Shown here: positions 10,817 through 21,422 of the stretch, piece by piece | Layout of the letters: the number at the start of each line of letters is the position of its first letter | How positions within the stretch are numbered: position 1 is the stretch's first letter | Source of the DNA: Microthyrium microscopicum | Lineage: Eukaryota > Ascomycota > Dothideomycetes > Microthyriales > Microthyriaceae | DNA length: 64,000 bases | NCBI GenBank assembly: GCA_010405405.1 | Contig: MU004238.1 | Location: 1,254,374 to 1,318,373 of the forward strand | Direction: 5' to 3' | The notes under the pieces: generated by a model | The model's database searches: none | The model's input: only the letters and a program-made list of their open reading frames with translations | Told to the model about the DNA's origin: nothing | Made by a program: the position numbers and the translations under genes

Positions 10817-12370
10817 CTACTTTTTGTCACTTCCACCCTCAGTGTCGGCATTAGCTGTCGGCATCGGTACTGCACCACCAGGCGAGTCTGGCAATCGAGC
10901 CGTTAACACCTCAACGCCGTCTTCCGTTACAAGCAAAGTATGCTCTGTACACGATTAGCGAATATACACCTTGAGGTATACAACAGGTCGGGAAAATAAA
11001 TGGCGCGTTCCCATGAGCCTTGTTGGCTCCCAAACGCTACGCTCTTTTATCGAGTGCTTTATTTGCCATGAAGCATGTTGGGATTCGATTTTTTAAGAGC
11101 GTTGGTGGCAGCCATCAGAGCTGATGGGAGAACGCCATTCATTTTGTCATGCCGGTTGGCAGAGAAACTGGACTCACCAAACTGTGCTGTCATTTTACCA
11201 TCCGCCGTTGCGCTCGTCCAATTGTCTGGCCACGTCTTGTCTCGATATGTACCACTAGCGATCATCGGTTCAATGGTAAAGCAGATGCCTGGCTTAGCCT
11301 CCCCTACAGTCTTGTTCTTACCATAATGTGGCACATTCGGCGCACAATGGAAGAGTTCGTTGATGCCATGGCCACAATACGTTCGAACCACACTGAGACT
11401 TTTTGCCTTGGCATACTTCTCAATAATATTACCCGCATCGCGAATAAGCATTCCCGGCTTGACAATCTTGATGGCCTCATCGAGCGCTTCCCGAGTTGTT
11501 TCCACCAGTTTAACTGTCTCTGGGTTTTGTTTTGCTTTCTCGCCCACGTAGTATGTCTCGTTCAGATCGCCGTGGAATCCACCGTGGTATAAAGATACGT
11601 CAATGTTGACAATATCGCCGTCTTTGAGGACGTATTGATCGGGTATACCGTGGCATATAATCTCGTTGACAGATGTGCAGACTGACTTGGGGAAGCTGCC
11701 GTAGTTTAGAGGAGATGGATAGCTCTAGAAATTGTATTAGTCGCGGTAGGTGTAGCCGATGATGAGCTCACGTTTCTCTCTATGCATGCCTTGTGTACCA
11801 CTTCGTCGAGATAGTCGGTGGTTATACCAGGTCGAACTTCTTTTGCTGCGATGTCCAAAACCTCGCGTGTATACCGGCAGACTTTGCGCATGGCAGCTTG
11901 CTGCTCCTTGTTCAGAACAGTAATCTTGTTCTTCTTGATATAGTTCTGTTCTGACTTTGGTATACCGGTTTCCCAATAATCTGGCTTTACGATATGGTCT
12001 GGTATCTTTCGTCGCGGAGATAGAGGATATACAGCCCTCAGAGGACCTGTGTAGGGATAGGTAGGATATGGATCGTATAAGCCTGTGATAGGATCGGGTT
12101 TAGATATGACTTTCGGCGTAATGAAACGGTGGAGGAAATTACTCTGATTCTTGTGCTCCTTCTTATGCTCGCCCTAACATCATCAACTTAGCAAACTGAC
12201 AGGAAGATGGCGGAGAGAACACTATGTACCCAATTCCGTTTGAAGCAGTCTTGACCGCAGAAGAAGCTGCTTTTGCCTAACTTTTGGCATGTTGGGCATT
12301 GTAGAGACTGAGCGTCTTGGTCGCAGTCTGATCCCGCGCACTTGCGCTTCACCTCTTCAATAGCCGTCAT
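10817..12370 (-). CDS. MAP1: Methionine aminopeptidase 1
   Basis: Exons (minus) 12370..12230, 12173..11772, 11724..11178 and 10944..10817; 405 aa. It removes the initiator Met from nascent chains at the ribosome. Residues 10-45 are the family's N-terminal zinc-finger region, with CxxxxC, CPTC and CGQDC cysteine pairs. The catalytic pita-bread domain shows the dimetal ligands in order: NIDVS and GDLNET (two Asp), CGHGI (His), CFTIEPM (Glu) and, in the last exon, HTLLVTEDG (Glu). The last exon ends with [13 protein letters not shown] and an acidic tail. The final intron is 233 nt, far longer than the others (47 and 56 nt), and its 5' part stays open in frame; if retained, it would replace the last metal-ligand exon. 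Confidence 0.95.
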
Positions 12371-13031
12371 GTTTGACGATGATTACACACTGCCGCTCTA
12401 TGGAATTGAATGAGAAGGAAGATAGGATGGCTCGCACAGCCCGTCAACAGAGTATAGCGCTATATTAAGTGACTTGGCGATAGCTGCGGTTTGCGTGTCT
12501 TGTGTCTTCACTCTTGTTCTTTTCGTTCAAATGTGGAGGTGGTGGCGTGTGTGCAAAGAAATAGAGGCTCTGGATGTCGTGAAACTTCCAAAATGCGCAC
12601 CGCAGACTGCCCCACTTCAACCAATCATGTTCAAATTCTCGGCAATTCCTTCCACTTTCGGGTCCTCAAAGCATTTCAACTGCTTGAGCTCTAATCTTTC
12701 CTTTCTTACTTCACATGCAACCTTACGAAGTTACGAGCCATTACTTTCATGGAAGATCGACGTAGTGCTCTACAGGCGGAATGGACTCATAACCAGGAAA
12801 CGACACTCTCTTTTATACCAGGCCAGACAAGAAGTACACTTTGCACATGGAAACCATCAGTAACCACGGGCAAATAGCAGGTCACTCCAAACTTTAGGAT
12901 GTGAATTGGTAATATCTACATCTCAAAGTCACTGTGCCAGAAGTTTCGGAACATGATCCATTTATCAGGAAAGGATACATCCGAATGGCAACCCGTAGTT
13001 TCTCTGGGAGCATTGTAATCATCATGACTGC
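12371..13031. other. Intergenic: MAP1 upstream region
   Basis: About 660 bases between two minus-strand genes. One 129-codon plus-strand frame here begins at a TTG, lacks homology that I can recognise and overlaps the expected MAP1 promoter, so I do not call it. Confidence 0.4.
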
Positions 13032-13325
13032 TCAAACTTTCCTCCCTGGTGGAAAGTCCTTAGGGAAGCTATATCCACCTAAACAATCGTCCATTGACGG
13101 CGACTTTCCAGCTGGGTAGCATTCGAAGTTGAAGTTCAGCTTAGCTACACTGCACGGAATGAGTGTACATGAGCTTCCTTGCGGGCAGGTGTTTATCCCA
13201 GTGCCTGGATTGCATTTCTACATGAAAATCAGTGGGAAATGGATTTTCGATATATCCAACTGACGAACCTGGTAAGATAGTACGCTTTGTGCAAGAGCGC
13301 CAACTATCAACGAGGTGAAAAGCAT
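13032..13325 (-). CDS. Small secreted cysteine-rich protein (effector-like)
   Basis: Exons (minus) 13325..13269 and 13217..13032, separated by a 51-nt intron (GTTCGT donor, ACTGAT branch point, TAG acceptor); 80 aa. The first exon is a textbook signal peptide, MLFTSLIVGALAQSVLSYQ, and the splice falls next to the predicted cleavage site. The mature part has six cysteines at residues 21, 30, 36, 41, 52 and 64, an even number that would allow three disulfides, within about 60 residues, and ends PKDFPPGRKV. I do not recognise a named family. Small size, signal peptide and Cys content are those of fungal effectors, antimicrobial proteins or hydrophobin-like secreted proteins, but the hydrophobin CC pairs are absent. 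The coding frame changes at the splice, so no single ORF shows it. No expression evidence. Confidence 0.7.
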
Positions 13326-13798
13326 ATTGATGAAGACCGATGGAGATGTCAGATATGAACTGGAACAGCGAGGCTTGCAAACAAGAGTAAAAGAAAGTTC
13401 TGAAGAGTCGTGAATAGATCGGCAGAATAGGACTTGAGCTGCTTCCTTGGTGTTAAGCTTTGATGTGGTATGAGGTCTGTTAGATGCTTCTTGTGAAAAT
13501 AACTAGGCGAGAGATACTTAGAAGAGATAATATCCCCAACCAGAGAAAAGCAGGGAAACTTAAATTTGTTCATTTACATATGGTCCGTGGAAGCAATCTC
13601 GAATTCTGAGTAGGCTCACACGAAGTCTGGTGATACCCTACTTTGTAGTTTGTATCATTGGAGTCAAAAAAATCGACAACATAGAGGCATCTCACATCAA
13701 GTGCGATATCTACCACCGCACCTTATGAAGACCGTACTCTCTGATGTCCATCCGATCCAACAAATCACGGATTTTCCTTCAAATGCACAATCATTGCA
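13326..13798. other. Intergenic: upstream of the secreted protein gene
   Basis: About 470 bases with no convincing coding frame. It should hold the promoter of the cysteine-rich secreted protein gene. Confidence 0.4.
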
Positions 13799-14197
13799 CT
13801 ATCCCAACCATCCTAACAATCCAGACCCTACGGCAATCGCGAATGGAACAAAAGGGAGATGGTTCAAAGTCCCTCCTCCTATCCAATCCAAGCTCACGAG
13901 TCCGTCAACAAGTGCAGTCATACTCATGATAATCGTTGCCGCGCCAAGAAGCTGCCGATCTCCTCGGTATCTGATTGAGAACATAAGTGATGCAATGACA
14001 ACATTTCGGACCGCAAATAATCGTGTGAGTGAGTCGTCGGCTTTTTGAGCTTCGGGTGTTGAGCCTAATGGAAAGTTGACGAGAGGAAGTAGATGTCTTC
14101 CACGGATCAGGCCAAGGATGCCGGCTCCGAGAGGTATGACTGCGATACCGCAGGCGATATTTGGTAGAAAGCTGGATTGGGGCGAGAGGATTGACAT
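13799..14197 (-). CDS. DUF4267 family membrane protein
   Basis: Single exon, 132 aa. Four hydrophobic segments are visible (about residues 10-30, 63-78, 83-101 and 114-131), separated by a polar loop containing FPLGSTPEAQKADDSLTRLF and the conserved AVRNVVIASLMF and SMTALVDGLVS stretches. This layout is that of the fungal DUF4267 family (small integral membrane proteins with no established role). The ATG at 14197 is preceded by non-coding sequence and is the only sensible start. The assignment rests on overall pattern rather than on a catalytic motif. It lies downstream of a sirtuin gene in the same orientation, without obvious functional link. Confidence 0.7.
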   Translation of the reverse strand: MSILSPQSSFLPNIACGIAVIPLGAGILGLIRGRHLLPLVNFPLGSTPEAQKADDSLTRLFAVRNVVIASLMFSIRYRGDRQLLGAATIIMSMTALVDGLVSLDWIGGGTLNHLPFVPFAIAVGSGLLGWLG

Positions 14198-14779
14198 TGT
14201 TTATATCTTTTTGTTGTAATGTGAATTGGAAAAGGTGAGCGAGCTTGAATAATGGAGAAGGTACAGAACACCTGAAGCAATTGAAGACTTATTGCTTTTA
14301 GCGTGCTGACGCGGCCAAAGAAAGGTTAGTGCTGACGGACTCAAAAGCAAGTTTCAATGCAATATCGGTACAATACGGTAATACAAGGGAAATAATTGTA
14401 TTGACAGCAGAGCTCGCTAAAACAATTGGACATACAAGATTTGACACGCTTAATTCTATTTACCTAATGTTAGAACTTTCCCTCCCGAGTAATGCATGTG
14501 ATGTATTTGTACGCATTATATACAGACCACCAAGTTCGATCTACTCTTACTTGAAATGTGGCTATAGTAATTTCATTATAAGTGCGTTGATCAGTATTGC
14601 TCTGAAGCTTGCAAGCGTCTGACTACTACCTATGTAGAGAGGAGCAGCCAATGCGTCAGGGAGATATTCGAACAAAATATTCACATCCTCTGCTTCATGG
14701 GGGCGAATTCGCCAGCAGACCTAGGTCATCGGGACTCGGGTATCTCCCAGAACATTTATCCAAAGGCGAGCTTGAATCA
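14198..14779. other. Intergenic: DUF4267 gene upstream region
   Basis: About 580 bases between two minus-strand genes. Moderately AT-rich; I see no gene, repeat or RNA. Confidence 0.4.
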
Positions 14780-16032
14780 TCAGTGGCTGGTGATATTCCA
14801 CTGCCCATTTCGAGGATTATAATCGAGTTCATATATGCTGTGTTGGGCCTCCTCCCCACTGAAACCATGGCCGATGATCAGATTGGGCTCGCCATAGTGG
14901 CCCATGAACTCCAGTTCTAGATTCAGTTTCGATCCTGGCTCTAACTTGTCGCGGATGTTGAATATGAAGGGCTCCGATTTTGCCGGACGCCTGCTGTTTT
15001 CTAGCTTGACTGATTGTAGAAACGATACTGGTGTCTGGTCGACGTCTACTCCATAAATCTTTAGTTGATGTTGTTCCTTGGCTTGAGTTGTCATTTCAAC
15101 CACTAGTTGACGGCGAAGAATAAAATCTGGAATTGGAATGTCGAGCTTGTCCATTAAGCAAATCATAAGGTCATCCACCTTGGTATGAATGCGAAGCTGC
15201 GCATTCTCATCAATTGGTGTCTTCTGCAAGTTGCAAATCGCCAGATTAGCATTCTTGTTCTTGCCAACAATTTTGGGAATGGAGTTGGCTGGAGACACCA
15301 TGAGTGATGAGCCAAGAGCAAGACAGAGATCTGCTTTTCGGGCGTGTTTCAATGCTAATTTTAAGGCTTGTGGTGGGAGATCCTCGCCAAAGTTAATGAT
15401 CGTATCGTGCAAAGCACCTCCGCATCGAGTACATTTGCGACCTGTACGATGATCTGTGGCCGATTTCTCATACGTCGCGACTGCTCGGAAATCTAATGAA
15501 AATCAGAATATACTTGGACCTCACTTATCGTAGACACGTACCTCGAATGAATTCCTTTCCGCAGTCCTTACAATGCTCCCGATTGCTATTGCCATGAAGT
15601 TCGGATATTCTGTCCTGCATTTTTGATATAGTTAGACCATAACTTCACTACTGATCAATAGAGAGGTAGACCGAAACTCACAGGTAATATGCCACTGCGC
15701 CTGTGTAGGCCGTCGCAATTCTGACTGATGAGATACTTCAGAAGCCCCCTATCTTGTAGCTCTACCAGAGCCATGTGAGTTGGTGATGGAACTGCTTGTA
15801 ACGTTGTCGTGTGTTTGAAATCCAGTTGTCTCCCTTGGGCACGCGCTGTCCAGGCACCTTCTGGCCCTCTGAAGTCTGGTATTCCTGCAGAAGTTGAGAC
15901 CCCGGCGCCTGTAAATGCAATAAAATGCTTTCCATTTTTTATCTGATTCGCGAGTTCTGTCGCAAAGCTGTCAACTCTGTCTGGTGGATCAAATTGCTCC
16001 AACTCGGCTATCTTGGGTGCAGTGAGATCCAT
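14780..16032 (-). CDS. SIRT6/SIRT7-like NAD-dependent deacylase
   Basis: Exons (minus) 16032..15682, 15614..15542 and 15492..14780; introns of 67 and 49 nt; 378 aa. The ATG at 16032 (MDLTAPKIAEL) is used; the frame upstream of it has no other ATG. The sirtuin core is complete: NAD-binding GAGVSTSAGIPDFRGPEGAWT at residues 42-62, QNCDGLH at 104-110, the catalytic His in SELHGN at 124, and two zinc-binding CxxC pairs (132/135 and 162/165). The second half continues through LALGSSLMVSPAN and NLQKTP. GPEGAWT and HDTIINFGE point to the SIRT6/SIRT7 branch (class IV), which acts on chromatin. The C-terminal 130 residues after the core are polar and probably regulatory. It is divergent from NHP2. Confidence 0.9.
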
Positions 16033-16776
16033 TGGAGTACGCAATCAAATCCGCGTTTTGTATTCAGCTGTATTAGTCTATGGATGGAATAGAGCCAACA
16101 AGACGTGAACGATTCCTTCGCAAGCTTCGAAACGTCTCCGCTGATCAGCTTTGGTTTCTGATAGGAAATGAAATACAAAAATAATGGTGAGCTTATGCAT
16201 CAGGCAACAGAGCAAGGCAGAAGCACAGCGATTAAAGTACGACTGCAAGAGAAACGGATGGTGATCTCGTCCCTTTTGGTAACCTGAGCAACCACGGATA
16301 ATTGATGAGCTGCAAACCTCGACATGATGGCAACCTTAGCAGCTCTCTAAAAATCACTCTGTATTCAGACAGAAGCAACCTCTGTGATCATGAACAGTGG
16401 GTGAATGGAACTGAATTCTCGACCGGAGCAGTAAGAGAGGAATGGCTTTAGCAAGATGCGAGTGCTTTGATTGCGCACCCATGGAGAAGCCAATAGCTTG
16501 AAGGGTGAAGTATGTTTGGAGAGCTGCTTTGATCAAAAGCGTGCTCTACATTTCATTTTATATGCCGATGCACAAGGAAAGCTCTAGGTCATCACGAACT
16601 CCACAGTCACAGTGACGATTGAAGTTGAAGGTTTAGGAAAAAATGTAGCGGGAAAGAATTGGTTAGCGTCGTGGTAATCCCTGCACGTGGCCTGTGCGAG
16701 GAGCTCCCCAACCTTCAAAAAAAATTCTGGAACTTTTTCAACTTCACATCGTACACAATTACCATTATTACGAAAT
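16033..16776. other. Divergent intergenic region between the sirtuin gene and NHP2
   Basis: About 740 bases holding both promoters. I see no gene; a short A-rich run precedes the NHP2 start. Confidence 0.45.
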
Positions 16777-17481
16777 ATGGGTTCCGAAACACCCAAGAAA
16801 GAGAAGAAGGAGAAGAAGGAGAAGAGCTCTAAACACTCTAGTGATGGTGTGAAAAAATCAAAGTCCGAGAAAAAGGACAAGAAGGAGCGCAAGGAGAAGA
16901 AAGAGAAAAAGAGAGTCGAAGAGCTCATCAAGGCCGACTCGGACTCGGACGACATCACAGACCTACAACTTGCGCCTGTTGCTCTCGTTCCTTTCGCAAA
17001 CCCTTTGGCATCTGCTTCGGAAACTAAATTGGTATTGGCGGCTACAACAAGAGGTATATACAGCGGGTTTCGTTGATAACATCTGCTAATTTCAGTAGCT
17101 GCGAAAAATCAGTCACTCAAGCGCGGCGTCAAAGAAGTCCAGAAAACCCTTCGCAAAATCGTCGACAATAACCCAGCCTCAAGCGGAAAGACCGATCCAG
17201 AAGGTGTCGTAATAATTGCGGCCGATATTTCCCCAATGGACGTCATCTCTCACCTACCCGTACTCTGCGAAGACCACAATATCCCATACATCTACATCAC
17301 TTCCCGAGCAAGTCTCGGCGCAGCTGCAGAAACAAAGCGCTCCACCAGTGTTGTCATGATCATGCGCGAGCGGTTTGGCAAAGCTGCTAGCAAGGTCAAA
17401 GATGACGACGGCTCATATGACGAAGAATTCAAGAAGGTGGTCAAGCAAGTCAAAAACGCGAATCGTTCTGTTTTGATTTAA
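16777..17481 (+). CDS. NHP2: H/ACA snoRNP protein NHP2 (L7Ae family)
   Basis: Exons 16777..17053 and 17096..17481 with a 42-nt intron; 220 aa. The protein binds H/ACA guide RNAs next to Cbf5, Nop10 and Gar1 for pseudouridylation in the nucleolus. An unusually long lysine-rich N-terminus (about residues 7-50, KKEKKEK repeats) probably serves as nucleolar signal and is longer than in yeast Nhp2 (156 aa). The L7Ae domain follows: FANPLASASETKL, the spliced RVAAKNQSLKRGVKEVQKTL with the conserved RGVKEV RNA-binding helix, VVIIAADISPMDVISHLP, CEDHNIPYIYITSRASLG and the closing VMIMRER. The ATG lies just after the leader; the longer upstream frame has no better start. Confidence 0.93.
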
Positions 17482-18191
17482 TGATACCATGATTTCTCTG
17501 GGCAACGTAATGGCGAATGGTGCATTGGGAAGGACAGGGTCTCTATTTCTACGCCTATTCTGAGATTCCGGGGCTCTGAATTTTTATGAAAGTGATCAGT
17601 CTCTGATTGCCACTCTATGTTACAATTACTACTGAGCGCTGACAGTCAATACTTATTCAGATCTTCGTTCGTTCAGTATATTACTCAACTCTTTGACTAT
17701 AAGATGATGGATGGCCCAAGCGTGAACCAAATCGCCAGTCCAACTCTGAGTAATTTGTTCTTGATAATTTTTTTGAAATTAAGACACTATGATGGCTTGA
17801 CTGGCTGGTTATTGCGATGTGTTGGTAGGTTGGTTCTGGTTTATGAGATGAGCTTGATTACCTCCCGTCTCTACCATTTGAATTGGAGAAGCGACATCAT
17901 GAGAACATCCAATCTACTTGATTTCATGTGCGTACTCTTCCATGCGATCAAGTGTGATTGTTGCTTCCGTGGGGACAGTGAGTTGTGGAAACTATGGCAT
18001 CAGATCAGGTAGAAGTTCGTCAGTTTACTGCTCATTAATGATATCGCGAGAGCTTCATGACTAGTTGAAAACCATTTCCGAGATAACTGGTCCACAGAGA
18101 ACAGCTACTGAGCAGAAAACGGTCGGCAGAAAGCAGGGTCAGGTTGTGATCCTAAATATATCATTATGTAGATTATATTATTATGATTAGA
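17482..18191. other. Intergenic between converging genes
   Basis: About 710 bases between NHP2 and the second PigL_N-like gene. A 131-codon plus-strand frame here has no family signature and lies in the expected 3' regions; not called. Confidence 0.4.
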
Positions 18192-19122
18192 TTAGTTAAG
18201 CTTGCTCGCGCGAAGGCTGTTCGTAAAACTCGTCATTGCGAAATCCCAGCTCACTTCTAGCTCAGAAGTATCAACATTGAATGTAATCTGCTTCCTGTAT
18301 GTGGCTCCCTTGATGCTTTCCACTGATATCTCACTTTTGGTATCAAAGCTTCGAAAGGTCTCGGGCGTTGACGAATTGGTGCTGTCAAGATCAGGATCTA
18401 GCCCGTCCAGTTCTGCAATCGGCCCAAGCCCAGGCATGCTGGATGCTAATGATGAGAGATTGCCATAGCTGTTACGGGCCATGCCTTTTGATCCACGGTA
18501 GCTGTAGTAAAGGATGCTGCGGTGCCTTGGTATGACTTTGTTGTTAGATTGGGATTGGTTGTCCCACTCGGAGAGGTTGGTGTTGATGTGTACGTGGAAT
18601 TCGGGTTTCTCAAATTCTTGCGGTGGAACGTAGGAGCGTCTGCTGAAGGACTTTCCGGTATTGCGACTTGAGAATGATGCAAGCGTTGACTGGGATGTTA
18701 TGGATGGGTTTCTTTGATTCTCATGTCAGTGATGGTGCGTTAACTAATTGCAAAGATGGTTCTTACCGACTCCCTATCAGATACAAAGCAAGCCGGCGCT
18801 TTGTTGACTCGAGATCGTTCGACAATGTTTGTAGTTTACGCTTGGAGCTAATCCATCGTAGGCGAATGTAGCTACTTGATGACAGTTTCTTGAGCTCATG
18901 GTTATAGTTTTTAGCTGCGACCTTGCAGTATTCCAAGCAGTGATCGAATCCTGGAGAGAGCCTCAAGGTACGCTGTATTTCCAGAAGTAGGTCGCGAAGA
19001 GATCGAACGGTAGGCAATTGAGATCGAATTTCCCCAACAACGCCAACAAGTTTGGTGATTCTGCTTATGACATCTTTGAGGACAGCAACAACGTCTATCA
19101 CCTCCTCGGACATGTCGGTCAT
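18192..19122 (-). CDS. Second solitary fungal N-terminal (PigL_N-like) helical protein
   Basis: Exons (minus) 19122..18767 and 18711..18192; the 55-nt intron has a GTAAGA donor and an AAAG acceptor; 291 aa. Residues 1-115 are helical with hydrophobic heptads (VVAVLKDVISRITKLVG, RSLRDLLLEIQRTLRL) and end with an RLRWISSKRKLQTL segment resembling the last helix of the fungal N-terminal STAND domain. The C-terminal part (about 120-291) is Ser/Asn-rich and disordered, with ASFSSRNTGKSFSRRSYVPP and no NTPase or repeat domain. The exon 2 frame was chosen because it is the only one that stays open for 173 codons to a stop. Function is unknown. Together with the gene at 2942-3973 it makes two stand-alone versions of this architecture within 16 kb. 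Confidence 0.65.
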
Positions 19123-21422
19123 CGTGGTCTTTCGGAGGGAAGAGAGCTGTTTGACTTTGGGCTAAAGTGACCTCTTGAAGCAGTGTCAAAAAGTGGTTAG
19201 GAAAGAGATAATTAAATCAAAAGAAATCACCAAAGCAGTCGTAGGGAGACATTGGCAATAGTGGCAGTAAACGTCGTATTTGTTAAAGCTCCGAAAGAAC
19301 AACCGATATGCGCAGAGCAAACCAAGCTTTTTACCTTGTTACCATACTTGGTAGGCAGGCGCCGCAGGCATGTTTGAGCCTTTTTCTGCTTGTCTCGATT
19401 CACGAAGCACGGAGCTTTGATCCCAGAAGCTTGGGTAAACCAAGTTGCGAAAGAATAGGCGCATATCAGGCGGAGGTCTTGCCATGCATCTGTTGCCAAG
19501 CCCAGACCAACTCTCCTATATCATAAGCGACCAAATGATTGATACGATAGCATTGGAAAGACGCCATGAATTCGTCGTAGTAGCGCCTGCCAGAGTCTCG
19601 GTCTAAGCGGGTATCAGAGCCATTCGATTCCAGCCTTGCCAGTGGTGAGAAAAAAGGAGCCTAGGAGAAGTTGAGAAAACAAGTCAAAAAAGGCGCAAAC
19701 CAACGTGTCGACTCTGGAGTGACGGCGGCGCAAGACGTTACCCCGAGCGAGTCAGCCAGGAGCCAACCATTGGGTTACCCGCATCAGGCTGAGAGAAACT
19801 ATTGGTGCCACACTCGACAGCTGGGGTCTGGAACCGTCAAGTTCATTCTTGGTTGATTTTGCTATTCTTTTCTTTTTCGATTGTAAATGGTGATAGTAAT
19901 TTGATCTTTTACAGTATTTACTGGGCACTCATCCTATACATCATTTACCTTTGATAAGAACCCTCAATCAAGGGCTTTGATAAGTAGGTAGTTTCCAAAA
20001 ACAAACATTCCGATAGGAATAGATGAATGCGCTCTGAGCTATCTGGTCTTCGCTTTTTCCTTCTAGAAAACTTGGCAGTGAACCCACGGAAATAAAAATG
20101 TGGCTTTCCTCAACGTACGGGGATTTAGCAAGAACTTTGTTGCAATTTCCAAGGTTGTAAACATCTTCAGAAATCATGATTCAACCCGCCACAGCCCACG
20201 CAAACTGCTTTTACCTTGTCAGTGAGTGGAGACCAATTCGTGAGTTCACTACTCCGTATTCACAAGGAATTGAGCTTACATAGTTTAAGCTGCCAGCGAA
20301 ACAAAAACTTCAGTCTATGAAAGCAACTACTGTATGTACAGAGCTGCTCAGTGCTGACAGCCTTAAGCCTCGTGGTTCCCCAGAAACGAAACGGCCCCAG
20401 ACGTGGCACAACGCGACAACCCAGGAACATGAATTTTGGCGGCGGCAGGTGCCGTGCTGCTAACTGCTAGCTCACACGCCTATCAACTCCTTGGGCATTT
20501 TCTGACAACCTCAAATGATTCAGCTTGCCGCTCTAAACTTGTACCTTAGTAACTTTGAATGTACAAAGAAGCTATTCAACTTTATGAACGTCTTCAAAAC
20601 GCACCCGGCTCAGTTGTGGTCAGTATGTGCGTACTGCGTACAGGTGAAATCGTCCTCAGCTGAGCGAAAGATGGTTTCAAGGCGTCGTTTGTAGAAAACC
20701 GAGCCACACCGCGACTCTCGCTAATGCACGATGAAATCGGAATTTTCATTCCCAAATTCTCGGCACCAGACGCGATTAGTGACTGTCTTTTGACAAGCGA
20801 ATACCGCAGAAAATTGGCATGATGCTGTTGAGTCTTGTGTTATAGGTACTGTTCGTTGCATCATGATTCATGGTTGGTTGGCTGATTATCGATGAGGCTT
20901 TTGAGATCTTGCAAGTTGCAACCCTTTGACAACTAGTAGATGATGAGATAGAGACATGCACGCAGTTGCAAGTAGTCGACGAACTACCGAAGCAACGTCT
21001 TTAGGAGTGGGCCCATTTCGAAAGTGCTCTTCATCAGGAAGGGCAGCTATCAAGAGTACTCGATGTGATTTCTAGTACTCAATTCAGCGCTCCATAACAA
21101 GTTTACCACGAGGCAATCAAGGCAATCTGAGAAGTGTACAGCTATCGATTCGCATTGATGACTATCTCCGTATGGTACAAACTTAACACAAGGTCCCATA
21201 AGCCTGGCTACTTATACAGCCAAAGTTCCAACAGTGGAACTAACAAACACCTCAAACGCCGTCATCCAGCCATTCCGACCGTCAATACACACATGAGCCC
21301 ATCAATGAGCTACAAGCAGACCACCTGGCCCGCAAAGGTTTCCGCATCCCGAGAATAAAGTATACAGCACAAAGCCACCACCATCAAAAGGCTTCTAGTC
21401 CCTCCACTATAAGGAATCATAA
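19123..21422. other. Large intergenic region, no gene recognised
   Basis: About 2.3 kb between the PigL_N-like gene start and the ASE1 stop. Ordinary composition; short ORFs in all frames but none with a start, codon pattern or motif that I can defend. I see no tRNA, rRNA or repeat array. It could hide a multi-exon gene with very short exons or a non-coding transcript. Confidence 0.4.

Noticed and set aside
11059-11177. In-frame extension of MAP1 exon 3 to a stop at 11059
   Set aside because: The spliced last exon gives the conserved [17 protein letters not shown] ending, so the extension is intron.
17617-18012. 131-codon plus-strand frame after NHP2
   Set aside because: Starts in the NHP2 3' region, no family pattern, AT-rich composition typical of intergenic DNA here.
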